The position numbers and the translations under genes were made by a program. From Adiantum capillus-veneris (Eukaryota > Streptophyta > Polypodiopsida > Polypodiales > Pteridaceae): DNA of 64,000 nucleotides. Each line of letters opens with the position of its first letter. The first letter of the stretch is position 1. The stretch lies in NCBI GenBank assembly GCA_014529385.2, contig CM043942.1, positions 22,838,991 to 22,902,990 of the forward strand. The letters run 5' to 3'. Positions 49,236 to 60,503 of this stretch are shown here, in pieces. Under the pieces are notes generated by a model that saw only the letters and a list, made by a program, of their open reading frames with translations, had not been told where the DNA came from and did no database searches.

Positions 49236-51149
49236 ACATGCATGCAAGCTAGGAGATGAGAGATTAAAAAGAGAGAACGATACAGGATTGACGCCAATGC
49301 TACTCCCCTCATTCTACATCCTTAATGAACCCATGTAAGCTCTTATCTATTAATTTTAGAGAGGGCACAAAACAGAGATAGGTTACAAAAATAGAGAAAC
49401 GTTTATGTTAATATTAGTATAGCCTTATCTAGATGTGCACTCCATGTGAGCTGCTCAATTTGAGTGAAGATTGGTAATGATCGACTTCACCTGCCAACCA
49501 TATACATATTAGCAAATATATCCTTTTATTGTAACATACTCCTTGCTAAGAGAACAAACATCCTCAGCTGCTGCAAGAGCTAACAAACTGGAAAATATAG
49601 CGTTTTACATACCAGCATGCACATGACATAAAAGAATGCTGTAAAAAGTGCATAAAGAAGATATGATTCATCAATTCTATATGCACAACGAAAGCAATAT
49701 TTGTATGCTGCCTTGCGTCACCCGCATATACTACATATTCAATTCTCTCCAACAACTTCATGCTTGCAGAACATGCATTCTATTGATTGAACTATGCCTC
49801 CTATGTTGCTACGCCCCCTCCCTCATTTCACGTGCAACACATATAGTATAGGAAAAATCAAAGAATTTGTGTGGCTAGCGCCATGTGGTCCTTATTCTAT
49901 CAATGCTTGGGTAGAAGAACCGAAGCTCTAAAAATATGTTGGCACGTGTAAATGGACTAATTGCTTCTCTCATCAAAGTATGTCTCATATCTTGACTTAT
50001 TCAGATATCATTTTTCACAAAAGTAGTCCATAACCAAGAAATATCCATCCATAACATTGTCCATAAAAAATGTTGGCACGTGTAAATTAACTAACCCATC
50101 AAAGTAGGTCTCATATCTTGACTTATCCACGTATCATTTTTCACAAAAGTAGTCCAAATGTTTTGTATCCCAATAGTAACATTGTCCGAGGGTCTTTTTG
50201 ACCGACATATTTGTAAGCATTGACAACCTTTCATAAAATCCATCCTTATATAGTGATTCCTGAACTAAGAATCGACATTGTTAAAGCCAATCCTTGCATG
50301 GTGTTCCATGAAGGGAAAACTACACCAAAAAAGCATGCTACCTAAATCAGCACATTTGCAATCTCGGTTTTTAATTCCTCTATAAGTTGTTGCATAACGT
50401 GGAAAAGCAGTAGGATAAAAAATAGTGCATTGCCTAAATCGATGAATATGTTCACGTATGACCAATGGAGTAAAAATGAGGGCATAAGCTACAAGTTTGT
50501 CTAATTTAATTTCTGAGGAAGTTTGAGCAACAAAGAAAATACTTATGATAGTAATGTCCATTCCAAATAGCCTTAGCTCATATGCTTACCTTTACCTGAG
50601 AAGAGTATAAATTGACATCAAAGCCATTAAAATGTTTTTTTAATATGTCTATACACGAGTCTCGTCAAGACATGGTTTGTGACATTGCTCTTAAGACAAC
50701 ACATATATAAAAATACACCCATAAGGTGTGGAATTAACAAATGCTCTCTAAGATGGACAATAATAATATCAAACAAAATCAACATATTATTCTCTCACAT
50801 CTAGCAAAACAAGAACAACATTCATAATAATACAAAATATACATATATACTAATTATTAAGCACGAAGTTTTGTTTTTGCGTATAACAATTAGTGAAACT
50901 TATACCAATGAATAAATGCATACATGGTGAAGGAAAACACAAATACATTGCTGAAGTCTGATGTTATAAAAGGCTAGTTCAAGATGGATGCGAGCTCCGT
51001 CGTATGGAAGCATTATTTGCTTGGTGTTGAATTTATACCGAAGATGGATTATTGGCGTTGAGACATTCTCTTGTCTCAACCGGGAGAGAGGTGATCATTT
51101 GCAATGAGCTTCCTCTTTTGGAGCTTTTCTAGTGGAAGATCTAGGAGTC
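49236..51149. other. AT-rich gene-free DNA with a ~132-bp duplication
   Basis: ATGTTGGCACGTGTAAAT occurs at about 49936 and 50068, each followed by ATCAAAGTA, GTCTCATATCTTGACTTATC and TCATTTTTCACAAAAGTAGTCC. No coding sequence, RNA gene or transposon is recognised. Confidence 0.6.
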
Positions 51150-52484
51150 TCATTGCAGGCATTTCTCTTGGGGCAAGAACAATGGCCATGTCCTTGCTCC
51201 CCACACATTTATGGTCCTTGCGAAAAGCTTCAAGCTCTCGAGGAGAGAGTTTGTTTTACCTTTGTAAACTCCCTTTTCCTTAGACCAATTGTTGTTGTTG
51301 TTGTTGGAATTGCCTTGGGAAGAATTTTGGGCATTGGTTTTCCCCTTTGTATCACTCTTGTCTTTGCTTTCCATGGGCTTGACATTTTGTCTAGCCCCTT
51401 GTTGAAAATTGATTGGCGAAGCAGCCATAGTATGGTGGATTCTTTCGGTGATAAAACCAGGCTGTTGAGAGTTGACGTACTCAACCATCTCTTCAGGCAA
51501 TCCCACACAAAATTGTTGCTTTTTCTTGGCGAAGTCTATCTTTTGAAAGACAGTATCCTTGAGATGTAAATCCCAAAAATTGCCCACATATTTGTGAATG
51601 GACTCATGGGAGAGAAGCTTCAAACTTCACCAGTTGGTAAGCACTTTGTCCTTTGCATCGCTTGCAAGGAATTGCTTCATGATAGAAACTCGTAGAGTTT
51701 TCCATGTCTTTGGGGCTTCGTTGTTGCCACGAAGACTAGCCCGCCATTGACGAGCCTATTTCTGTAAGTGCATAGCAACATGGTGTAGCTTGGAGGACTC
51801 TGTGAAGCCCTTGTTTCCAAAGGCCGAATCAAATTGATGGATGAAGGCCAATACTTTGTCGGTAGCACCAAAGGTGCCATCATAGGTGAGAAAAGAGATA
51901 CTCTTTCCTCCCTCTTTGAACTTCTTGAGCTTTTGTGACCTTCGCCATGCAGGATATGATTTGCGATGTCCTCCCCTCTTGTACTCTCTAGGGGAATAGC
52001 CATAGCTTTCATCAGAAGAGGAGGAAGGTGAAGAAGGAGGAGAAGAGTGTGACCTCTTTCTAGCCCTTTTCTTCCTTTGTTTTCTCTCTTCCCTTTTGGA
52101 GTGACGAGGAGAAGGACTGTGGGTCGACGATTTCCTCTCGGGAGGGGTTGGCGACCGTCTAGACAATCGCCTTCGTGGAGACACATCTTCAAAGGGACTT
52201 AGGGATTCATTATTTTCCCGTTTTTTGGATTCCTCCTCTCGTATGGGAGAGAGTCTTCTTTTGGGGGTCTCATCAAGAGGCCTCCTAAGATCTCTCTCCT
52301 CTTGGAGAGGATGAAAAATCCCGAAGTTGTTAACTTTGGCTTGCAAAGCAAGGTTGTTTCCCATAGCTTGCTGCAACCTAGTAGCAAGATAATTAACAAA
52401 CATGGGGGTATCATCATTAGCACCTTCATGTGCAAAATCAAAGTTATCAATGTTCATTCTACTCTCTTGGTTATTGTCAGCCAT
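51150..52484 (-). pseudogene. Gypsy-type gag with RS-rich N-terminus, broken
   Basis: The Met at 52484 starts MADNNQESRMNIDNFDFAHE. Residues 75-170 are Arg/Ser/Lys-rich (SPRRRLSRRSPTPPERKSST, KREERKQRKKRARKRSHSSP), resembling an SR domain. The gag domain follows (LAFIHQFDSAFGNKGFTESS, KLHHVAMHLQK), then a stop at 51756-51758. The frame resumes to 51,150 with further frame breaks (KYVGNFWDLHLKDTVFQKID, QFCVGLPEEMVEYVNSQQPG, Asn/Ser-rich tail). The zinc knuckle is degenerate (only DHKCV-type remnants). There is no pol. Confidence 0.75.
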
Positions 52485-52881
52485 GTTAACATAATTTGTG
52501 TGTTAGTGTATTCTGTGGCAAATCAAAACCTTAGTTGCTACTCCTCTTAGCCTTTGAAAATCAGCACTTAAGTATCTATACCCACGACTTGAATTGGTTA
52601 ATTATAGAGAGTAGTGGATTGGGTCTAATATTGCAGAATTGCCTAGGGATAGCTCCTTTCAGACTTCTTATGGCTCAATAATGGTAAAGCCGTAGGAAAG
52701 TCTAAAAAGACCCCATTATTAAGACCAAAGCTCCCAAGGTGTGCACCATATCCCACATAGTGAGCTCAACAAAACCGATAATAACTCCCCAGTCCCTCTT
52801 ACCCTAATATAATTAACAAAATTAACCATTAATAGGCTACTTAAGGACCTCTCTTCTGAAGCAAGAAAAGAGAAACCAAAT

Positions 52882-52893
52882 GCTCAGATACCA
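52882..52893 (-). promoter_or_regulatory. Primer-binding site of the SR-gag gypsy element
   Basis: The minus strand reads TGGTATCTGAGC, one base after the LTR end CCATTACA. One mismatch to the initiator-Met consensus. Confidence 0.75.
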
Positions 52894-52894
52894 A

Positions 52895-53800
52895 TGTAAT
52901 GGAATTGGCCTATTAACTTAGATTGTAGCGGAAAGAGAATAACATAGTGAGCATTTCATTAAGGAAATTCCTTCTTGTAGGTAGAGAGAGTGTTTGAATT
53001 GATAAAGCAACATTAAACACATTTCCTAACTAACATGGCATGAGAAATAACTTGAAAAAGAGAGAGAAATAGAGACATTGACCACAATTAAGGACCGGAT
53101 TTATGTGGAGCCAGTCCCCCCTCCAATAGGCATTTGTATTATAGATTCTCCCATCAAGAGAGACTTGGTACAATACAATCTTTGTGTTCCTTGTGACCTA
53201 GGTGATGCAATGAATATGGAAAGCTTCATGCATCATGAGCATAACATAGACTTTGTAAAAAGCATTAACTATCCCAAGCCTCAGTCCCAAGGCCTCAAAC
53301 ACCTTTGAAGGTGGAGAGAGCTAGTAGGGAATTAGAGCAGGGAAGAGGAAGAAGAAACATTCATATGAGAAAGAAATAGTTCCTCACTTATCATCACTCT
53401 TATTGCTAGCATAAATAATAGCATAGTAATGAAGATGGAGAAGATGGAAAGCTTAAGCATTGAAGCATGGCTCTTGGTTGGATTTGTATTCCATAGCCAA
53501 GAATGTTGGTGTAGGCTTTCAACTTCTCTACTAGCTTGGAGAAGGAGGTGGAACTCTTGCACATAGTACTTCACACAATGAGAGTGTGTGCGCCAAGCAA
53601 CCCCCTTCTTGCTTTGGTCGACCCCCTCTTCTAGCTTAACTTGGAAGCTCATTGGACCCCTGCAAGGCTGGCCAATCACATGCAGAATGCATATCAAGTA
53701 ACAAGGGTAGTCTTGGGACAAGTGTCCCCCTTTCCCCTTTGAGAGAGGACTTGATAAATGCAAAAACAATGAATTAAATCAACCAAATTAGCATTGGACT
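52895..53800 (-). repeat. 5' LTR of the SR-gag gypsy element (right edge uncertain)
   Basis: It starts TGTAATGGAATTGGCC next to the PBS. The outer end is a guess, since no partner LTR occurs left of the gag. Confidence 0.4.
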
Positions 53801-53984
53801 CCTTGGGAGGCTAACCAATAGGCTTTAGGCACACTAGGAGGGCAACATGGGTAGGGGCTTGACATATGTCCTTGCTGCCTCTTGAGACTCGGGATTACCT
53901 TGTGTGTGTGTGTGTGTGTTCTCTCTCATCCCCCTAGCTTTGAGGCTTGCCTCCTCCTTTGTAGGGATGCCTTTGACTTATAAG

Positions 53985-54205
53985 ACACAAGCACCTTAGT
54001 CAACAAGCACGACAAAGCACCTTAAGCTTGGGTAGTGTTCCCACAAGCACTTCAAGCTCCCTAGTCAACAAGCCCGACAAGCACCTCAAGCATCTTAGTC
54101 AGCAGGCACGACAAGCACCTCAAGAACATTACTCATCAAGCACGACAAGCATCTCAAGCACCTTAGTCATCAAACACGACAAGCACCTCAAGCTTGGGTA
54201 GGGTT
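53985..54205 (+). repeat. Degenerate 30-40-bp tandem repeats (CACGACAAGCACCTCAAGC units)
   Basis: Six or so units of the form CACGACAAGCACCTCAAGC followed by ATCTTAGTCA(G/T)CA lie head to tail, with a GCTTGGGTAG(T/G)GTTCCCAC variant at both ends. Confidence 0.85.
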
Positions 54206-54954
54206 CCCACCTCAAGCTTTGCCCTAGCTTACCTAAGGTCAAAGGACTTTTAACACTAACCTTTGGAGGTCTTCAATGAAGCTAACCCTAAGGTATTTAA
54301 GCTCCATTGGCTAGCCTTTCTCTTTGACATATCATCTCTCATTTGGACCCCTTTACCATTGGCCCCGTGTTGAGATAAACCTGTAAGCACATGTCTATAT
54401 TCTAACCCTTGTTCCTGTTTATTCTCCCACATTAAATGATCAGTTTAATATGAGAAAATCATTTGGGTTGGTTAGAATTAAATTTTATGCCCCATGAGCA
54501 TACCATGTCATGGAATGGATGCAAGAACTATGACCGCACTACCCCTTGTAATCGATTCATGAATGTATACTTATCAAAGTCAATGAGAATAAATTTGGAC
54601 TTTTTTGTTTGTTGATGTGTAAGAGCACTCTAGGCCTACCATATTTTGAGATTGTTTGATAAGTTTATAAAATTTGTAGTCATTTAAAGTGTAAATTTGT
54701 TTTTGTTTGGCAAGATTCTACATGAGAAGACATGAGAAAGTAAAAGACATCTTTAAGGAATAAACATAGGTGAGATTCTTACCATGCACTTGTGACACCA
54801 TATCTCTCCTTGAACCCTTTGATTTCTATCATTGTGGGGGGTCCAAGACGGGACTATTTCCAAGTTTTTAGCAATAAATTTTGTTTGATGGAAATTTTGG
54901 TTGTTTTAAAGTTTGTACACAGTCTAGGAGTTCATTCTGATTGTTTTCCTTCAG
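54206..54954. other. AT-rich DNA without a recognised gene
   Basis: I see no gene here. It could be intron if the exon-like segments that follow belong to a larger gene. Confidence 0.4.
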
Positions 54955-55268
54955 TTTCAAATTTTGACCGAGGGCACTCCTTGGAAGCCACTGTTGAAGG
55001 TGTTAGGGTGAGATTTTGGAAACGTTTTGTATGTAGGAAATATAGCCCTTAACACAAGGAAAAACATTGGTTCTTTAAGTATTTTCATATTCCATGTTTT
55101 TAATGCTTGTTGGAGCCTGTAGATTAATGAAAAAGTAAGAAATACCTGTTTTACATCATTTTTTTTGAAATTGTCAACTTGCAGGTTGATTTTTGGAGAT
55201 TCGAGCAAGATATATCTTTTTTGCATCGCACAATGGTTGAAGAGTACCTACAAGATGAACAAATTCAC
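54955..55268 (+). CDS. Two exon-like segments of an unrecognised gene
   Basis: Segment 1 (54955-55007) follows TTTTCCTTCAG and ends TTAGG before GTGAGA. It encodes SNFDRGHSLEATVEGVR. Segment 2 (55185-55268) follows TTGTCAACTTGCAG and ends TTCAC before GTGAGA. It encodes VDFWRFEQDISFLHRTMVEE, then YLQDEQIH. The junction is phase 0 and both introns have good splice sites. No downstream exon is seen before the transposons that begin near 55,390. I do not recognise the protein. It could be a live gene with large TE-filled introns, or a captured fragment. Confidence 0.4.
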
Positions 55269-55389
55269 GTGAGACAAGCCCGGACAGATTCAGAGCCGAT
55301 TGGGAGCTACAACCTATTGAAAACAATCTTAAAGTTCAACACTTCAAAAAAAAAAAAACTAAAACTTGTATCATGGCCAAACACCTAAA

Positions 55390-55552
55390 TTTTGTAACTA
55401 CTTGCAATTTAAAGGCCCCAGGGCCCCTCAACAAGAGGGGCCACAACGGTGCGCAAAATGCCCAAACGAGGATACCAAGAATCAAACACAAAGAATTTGC
55501 AGGGGGGAAGTAGTGTATTTCTATTAACATAGGCGGAAGGTAAATACATAGA
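55390..55552 (-). repeat. Left part of an older LTR-like sequence hit by the copia element
   Basis: GC-rich palindromic DNA (GGCCCC...GGGGCC near 55415-55442) is followed by a polypurine-like minus-strand tract. It resumes after the copia element at 60,731, where a reverse-strand TATA-type sequence (CTATATAAAGG at about 60897-60907) suggests an old LTR in minus orientation. Confidence 0.35.
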
Positions 55553-55779
55553 TGTTGGAATTAGGGTTGCAGAGAAACACACACAGCTTGGAGAAGACGA
55601 AGGAAGCTCAAGGCACACAATAGAGAGTGTATTCCTTAGTGTGCAATGGAAAGATAGATAGCCCTAGAGTGATGGGCGTATATACAATGCACGGGGGAAA
55701 AAACCTCCTAAAGAGGGAAAAAATGCCCCGGCGGTCCTAGTGTGTTCACACACATCACTACCACATGTATATGGTAACA
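55553..55779 (-). repeat. 3' LTR of the intact copia element
   Basis: It runs from TGTTGGAATTAGGGTTGCAG to TATGGTAACA, 227 bp. Confidence 0.97.
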
Positions 55780-55790
55780 AATCCCCCCTG
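55780..55790 (-). promoter_or_regulatory. Polypurine tract of the intact copia element
   Basis: Minus strand CAGGGGGGATT directly precedes the 3' LTR start TGTTACC. Confidence 0.9.
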
Positions 55791-55854
55791 GAGTGATGCG
55801 GTGAACGAGAGCTGGCACATGAGTAAAGGGAAGTGCCATGCCCTGAGGACAGGA

Positions 55855-58800
55855 TCAGTCCACAAAGGGGAGTAAGCCCAAAGCTTTGCGGAAAGCTTCA
55901 AGCTTCTCACGAGACAATGCCTTTGTGAAAAGATCTGCAAGGTTGTCCTGTGTTGGCACATAAGCCAAGCTGATCTCTCCTGCTGAGAGCCTCTCCTTGA
56001 CATAGTGGTAATGCACCTCAATGTGCTTTGTGCGAGCATGAAAAACTGGGTTCCTCGCAACTGCCAATGCGCTCTGACTGTCAGTGTAGATAGTGTTGGC
56101 AGTGTCCTGTCCAACACCCAAGTCAGCCATAAGGCGTCTGAGCCATACACACTCAACCGTAGTTGTGAAGACTGCCCTGTACTCAGCCTCACAACTCGAA
56201 GTGGCCACAGTAGGTTGCTTCTTGCTCAACCATGATATACATGAACTGCCAAGCATGAAACAAAAACCACTTGTGGACACTCGCGTGTCAAAACAACCAG
56301 CCCAATCTGAGTCCGAAAAAGCATGTAAGTCTGGCGGCAATGATCCCCCCTTGGGATAAAACAAGCCAAGATGTAAAGTGCCACTAAGGTAGCGGAAAAT
56401 CCTCTTGACAGCCTGCCAATGCTTAGACCCTGGGCTATGCATAAATCTGCTGACCTGCGAGACTGCAAACTGAATATCTGGCCTCGTGTTGCATACATAA
56501 ATGAGGCAGCCAACAGTAGTTTGGTAAAGAGTGACATCAGCAGGATCGCCAGCATCATGTAGACTCAACTTCAAACCTGTTTCCATGGGAGTGGCAATAG
56601 GTTTGCAATCCTCAAGTCCAAACTTACATAGCAATGTCTCTATGTAACTTTTCTGACACAAGGCAATACCACCATCACACTGCTTAAACTGTATACCCAA
56701 GTAATGATGCAACAGCCCCAAATCTTTCATCTTGAAAGTAGCATTCAAATCAGCCTTAAATTCAGCAATATGTCTCTCATTTGGTCCAGTGATCAGCAAA
56801 TCATCAACATAAAGAACCACAATGAGAAATACATCATCCTCACGCTTTACATACAATGTGCTTTCTGTTGGACTATTACGAAAGCCTCGTTTAACCAAAT
56901 GAGTGTCAGCTTTCTCATACCAAGCACGAGGAGATTGCTTCAACCCATACAAAGCCTTCTTACATTTGCACACTTTGTCCTCTTGTCCTTTTATGACAAA
57001 ACCGCGAGGCTGCGTTACATAAACTTCCTCAAATATGTCACCATTCAAGAAAGCAGTAACAATGTCTGATTGATGTACATCCCAACCAAAATGAGCTGCC
57101 AATGCACATAGAAAACGCACAGTAGTCATAAGACAAGTGGGAGCAAAAGTCTCTTCATAATCTATGCCTTTTTGTTGTGCATAACCCTTTGCAACAAGTC
57201 GAGCCTTATGGCGATCGATCTCACCATCCGGCTTGCGTTTCAACTTGTAAACCCACTTCGTACCAATGGCCTTTTTGCCAGGAGGCAAATCACATAAAGT
57301 CCATGTGTCATTCTCTATAAGTGCATCATATTCTGATTTCATGGCAGCAATCCAATTTTCTGAATTCTGTGCTTCATCAAAAGACAGAGGCTCCTCAACA
57401 TCATGTAAACTAGACACAGCCAAAGCATAACAATCTGATGCATAAGATGCATGGGGAGAGCCTGAACGAGTACGACTAGATAAAGGTGCATCCAATTTAC
57501 TGTCACGCAAAGTGTGCACCAGCCATTTTGGCATACCTCTAGCCTGCTCGTTTTCAGCCCTTTCCTCATCAAGTACATCATGTACATCTGCATCAGTAAT
57601 AGGCTGTTCTAAAACATTTTCAGAAACCCCCATAGGCTGTACATTTGCCTCATTGGAACTTACATTCGTATTTCCACCACTGAAAAGAGGCAACAAAGTG
57701 TCATAAATGTCCTGTGAGCTTACATTGCTGTCTCTAGTACATGACAGCAAGGGTTGAACAGAATCTTCCACAAACACTACATCCCGTGAAACCAAAATAC
57801 GTTTTGTTTGCGGATGATACAACCTGTAACCTTTGCTTTCAACACTATAACCAACAAAAATACATTTGACAGCCTTATCATCCAATTTTCTGCGCTGCAC
57901 TTGTGGCACCAAAGCATATGCCAAACAGCCAAAAACACGCATGTGCTCAATAGAAGGTTTTCTATCATGCCATGCTTCATATGGAGTAATAGACTGCAAA
58001 GCTTTCGTAGGACACCTGTTAAGTACATAAGTGGCACACATGATGGCCTCAAGCCAAAAAGAATGCGGCAAAGCTTGACTTTTGACCATACATCGTGCCA
58101 TTTCCGTTAGTGACCTGTTTTTCCTCTCAGCAACACCATTTTGTTGAGGTGTATAAGGCACTGTACATTGGTGTTTTATCCCACGACTAGCCAGAAATGC
58201 ATTAAATTCATGAGACATATACTCCCCCCCTCGATCGGAACGGAGGGTGCCCATAGTACATTTTGAGACATTTTCAGCCATAGCCAAAAATTGTTTGAAG
58301 CACATAAAAACTTTGGACTTCGCTTTAAGCGGAAATACCCACGCATGCCTGGAGTAATCATCAATGAAAGTCACGAAGTACAGGTAATTGCCCAAGGACG
58401 GAGTTTGCATGGGCCCACAAACGTCACTATGCACAAGCTGCAACCTGCATGTGGCCCTAACTGAACCATCCTTTGGAAACTTAGAACGCTGCATTTTACC
58501 CAGAATACAGCCTTCACAAACATGTTTGATAGGTGCTTCAAGAGGCGGCAAAGAAGCAACCATATCAGATTTCTGCAAACGCAGCAAACTGGCAAAATTC
58601 AGATGACCAAAACGTGCATGCCAAAGTTTTGCATCTGAAATAGCCCTTGAATCTGCAATAGCATTTGCAAAATTTTGTCCACACTTGTCATACAAAGTGA
58701 GCTTATACAGCCCACGGCACAAAAGCCCAGATGCAACAATTTCATCACCAAAACTTAGATCATGAACTGTACATCTGTCATCCACAAATTTGACTACAAG

Positions 58801-60201
58801 TCCAAGTCTAGCAAGTGCGGATACAGACAAGAGATTCTTCTTGATCCCAGGTACATAAAGTGCATCAACAAGTGTGAAGGAACTGCCATTAGCAACAGTG
58901 AGCACAATCTTTCCAACTCCTTGAACTGGATAAGAGGCGTTGTTGGCACAAGTGACTGAATTCCCATGAGGGACAGACTCGAGAGAGGTAAACAATTCAC
59001 GATGTGAGGTAATGTGCTTTGTAGCACCACTGTCGAAATACCACACATGTGAATCTGCAGCAACTGACAAGCATGCATCATGGACAACAGGATTGTAAGT
59101 GCACTCTGCGCTAAAAGCCCATTCTGCATCAACATCAGCATCACAATCTCCTTTCACAGAAGACTCAACAATGGCTGCATTTGTAGTGGAACCAGCATTT
59201 GCAGTGGAACCACCCTCTTTCTTCTTAGCCTCTTTGGCCTTCAACTTAGGACACAACTTGATCAAGTGATCATTGGCTTTACAATAATGGCAACGCATCT
59301 TCTTTTTGCCCTTATCACCAGAATTGCCAGACGAAGTGCTGCCAGCAGAAGCATTAGGAACAAAATTTTTGCCACTCGCAGCAGAACCATAAGAAGTGGC
59401 TGCATTACTGTTACCACCCTTTCTTTGAGAAGCAATAAAAGCCTGTTCAACTGCACGCTGCCTAGTCCTGTTTTTTCTAGAAAGTGACTCTTGCAACAGC
59501 AATGTGCATAATGCATCAAACTTGACAACTTCAGGATTTCCTTGGGTCATCAGTCTCCAAGTACTAGCAAAAGTCTGGTAGGAATCTGGTAAGGCATCAA
59601 GAACAGTCTGCACAAGGGAACTGTCAGAAATGACTTCACCTGCAGAAATGAGTTGCTCATTGATATCCTTGACACTAGCAAGGAAAGTGTCCATATCATC
59701 TTCCTCATGCATAATCTTCGACTCTAGCTCTTTACGCAGCAAAGCAATTTTAGCCTCATTGCGGCTTGCATAAAGACCTGCTAGAATATCCCAAGCCTGT
59801 TTTGCAGATTTTGCTGAACGGATGTGAGGAATAATGGTGCGCTTCACAGACAATGCAATCAATGCATGAGCCTGCGCATCCTTAACATCCCAACGAGCTT
59901 GTTCTGCTGTAGGCAAAACAACTCTAACAGCTGCAATCCTTGCAGCAAGACCTGCAACATCCTCAATATCGCCTACATCTTCAGAACCAGGACGTACATC
60001 AATGCCCTGCACAATGTTCCAGACACCTTTTGACACAAGAACGTGTTGCATCATATAAGCCCACATAGGGTAGTTGTCCCCATCCAACCTGTCCTCAGCA
60101 GCAAACATCTTGAACACATCTGTGTTGTTGTTGTCAGCCATGGTAAATGCTGCACCTGATGTGAAAACTGCCCGAAAATAGGAGAAATGGAGCGGGAACA
60201 A
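55855..60201 (-). CDS. Copia gag-pol polyprotein, intact
   Basis: The Met at residue 21 (60141, MADNNNTDVFKMFAAEDRLD) is the likely start, since copia gag usually begins this way. Domains in order: gag (UBN2-like, about 40-250), zinc knuckle CHYCKANDHLIKLC (304-317), protease with WYFDSGATKHIT (Asp390), GAG-pre-integrase with the HHCC finger (His528, His533, Cys562, Cys565), integrase catalytic Asp593 (HSDVCGP), Asp656 (SDRGGEY) and Glu692 (NGVAERKNR), reverse transcriptase about 960-1200 with SDIVTAFLNG and YVDD at 1131-1134, and RNase H from about 1285 (FSDSDWAGCFDTRVSTSGF, SSCEAEYRA) to LADLFTKALSREKLEAF. The length is normal for copia and there are no stops or frameshifts. The reverse transcriptase has QSDIVTAF where QMDVxTAF is typical. 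Confidence 0.97.
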   Translation of the reverse strand: MFPLHFSYFRAVFTSGAAFTMADNNNTDVFKMFAAEDRLDGDNYPMWAYMMQHVLVSKGVWNIVQGIDVRPGSEDVGDIEDVAGLAARIAAVRVVLPTAEQARWDVKDAQAHALIALSVKRTIIPHIRSAKSAKQAWDILAGLYASRNEAKIALLRKELESKIMHEEDDMDTFLASVKDINEQLISAGEVISDSSLVQTVLDALPDSYQTFASTWRLMTQGNPEVVKFDALCTLLLQESLSRKNRTRQRAVEQAFIASQRKGGNSNAATSYGSAASGKNFVPNASAGSTSSGNSGDKGKKKMRCHYCKANDHLIKLCPKLKAKEAKKKEGGSTANAGSTTNAAIVESSVKGDCDADVDAEWAFSAECTYNPVVHDACLSVAADSHVWYFDSGATKHITSHRELFTSLESVPHGNSVTCANNASYPVQGVGKIVLTVANGSSFTLVDALYVPGIKKNLLSVSALARLGLVVKFVDDRCTVHDLSFGDEIVASGLLCRGLYKLTLYDKCGQNFANAIADSRAISDAKLWHARFGHLNFASLLRLQKSDMVASLPPLEAPIKHVCEGCILGKMQRSKFPKDGSVRATCRLQLVHSDVCGPMQTPSLGNYLYFVTFIDDYSRHAWVFPLKAKSKVFMCFKQFLAMAENVSKCTMGTLRSDRGGEYMSHEFNAFLASRGIKHQCTVPYTPQQNGVAERKNRSLTEMARCMVKSQALPHSFWLEAIMCATYVLNRCPTKALQSITPYEAWHDRKPSIEHMRVFGCLAYALVPQVQRRKLDDKAVKCIFVGYSVESKGYRLYHPQTKRILVSRDVVFVEDSVQPLLSCTRDSNVSSQDIYDTLLPLFSGGNTNVSSNEANVQPMGVSENVLEQPITDADVHDVLDEERAENEQARGMPKWLVHTLRDSKLDAPLSSRTRSGSPHASYASDCYALAVSSLHDVEEPLSFDEAQNSENWIAAMKSEYDALIENDTWTLCDLPPGKKAIGTKWVYKLKRKPDGEIDRHKARLVAKGYAQQKGIDYEETFAPTCLMTTVRFLCALAAHFGWDVHQSDIVTAFLNGDIFEEVYVTQPRGFVIKGQEDKVCKCKKALYGLKQSPRAWYEKADTHLVKRGFRNSPTESTLYVKREDDVFLIVVLYVDDLLITGPNERHIAEFKADLNATFKMKDLGLLHHYLGIQFKQCDGGIALCQKSYIETLLCKFGLEDCKPIATPMETGLKLSLHDAGDPADVTLYQTTVGCLIYVCNTRPDIQFAVSQVSRFMHSPGSKHWQAVKRIFRYLSGTLHLGLFYPKGGSLPPDLHAFSDSDWAGCFDTRVSTSGFCFMLGSSCISWLSKKQPTVATSSCEAEYRAVFTTTVECVWLRRLMADLGVGQDTANTIYTDSQSALAVARNPVFHARTKHIEVHYHYVKERLSAGEISLAYVPTQDNLADLFTKALSREKLEAFRKALGLLPFVD

Positions 60202-60489
60202 CTTGTGCTATATAGCACAAACCGTAGAAGACTATAAGGCACCTGTTATGCAGAAAACGGCACTGACAGAAAATCTGCACAAAATGACGAAATAACCTGT
60301 GCAGTACTGCCCGTAGTGGAAACGGAGGACGAAATGAGCCCAAATCAAAATTCTGAGCAGACCAAGCTCTACGAGCTTGCCCAAAATATTTGTCGACCTG
60401 CGAACGCTTGCCAAAGCTCACTGAAATCGGAGAAAGTGAGCAGGCGTGTGCTGGAGCAGCTGGCGACTAAGCCCGGGAGGACGTGACCT

Positions 60490-60501
60490 GCTCTGATACC
60501 A
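60490..60501 (-). promoter_or_regulatory. Primer-binding site of the intact copia element
   Basis: The minus strand reads TGGTATCAGAGC, two bases after the 5' LTR. It is a perfect initiator tRNA-Met match. Confidence 0.95.
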
Positions 60502-60503
60502 AT

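Noticed and set aside
50265-50561. 98-codon minus-strand open frame as a gene
   Set aside because: AT-rich DNA without motif, start context or conserved relatives in the window.
53332-53769. 145-codon minus-strand open frame with a hydrophobic stretch
   Set aside because: It lies in what is probably an LTR, and has no family resemblance. The hydrophobic part may come from biased composition.
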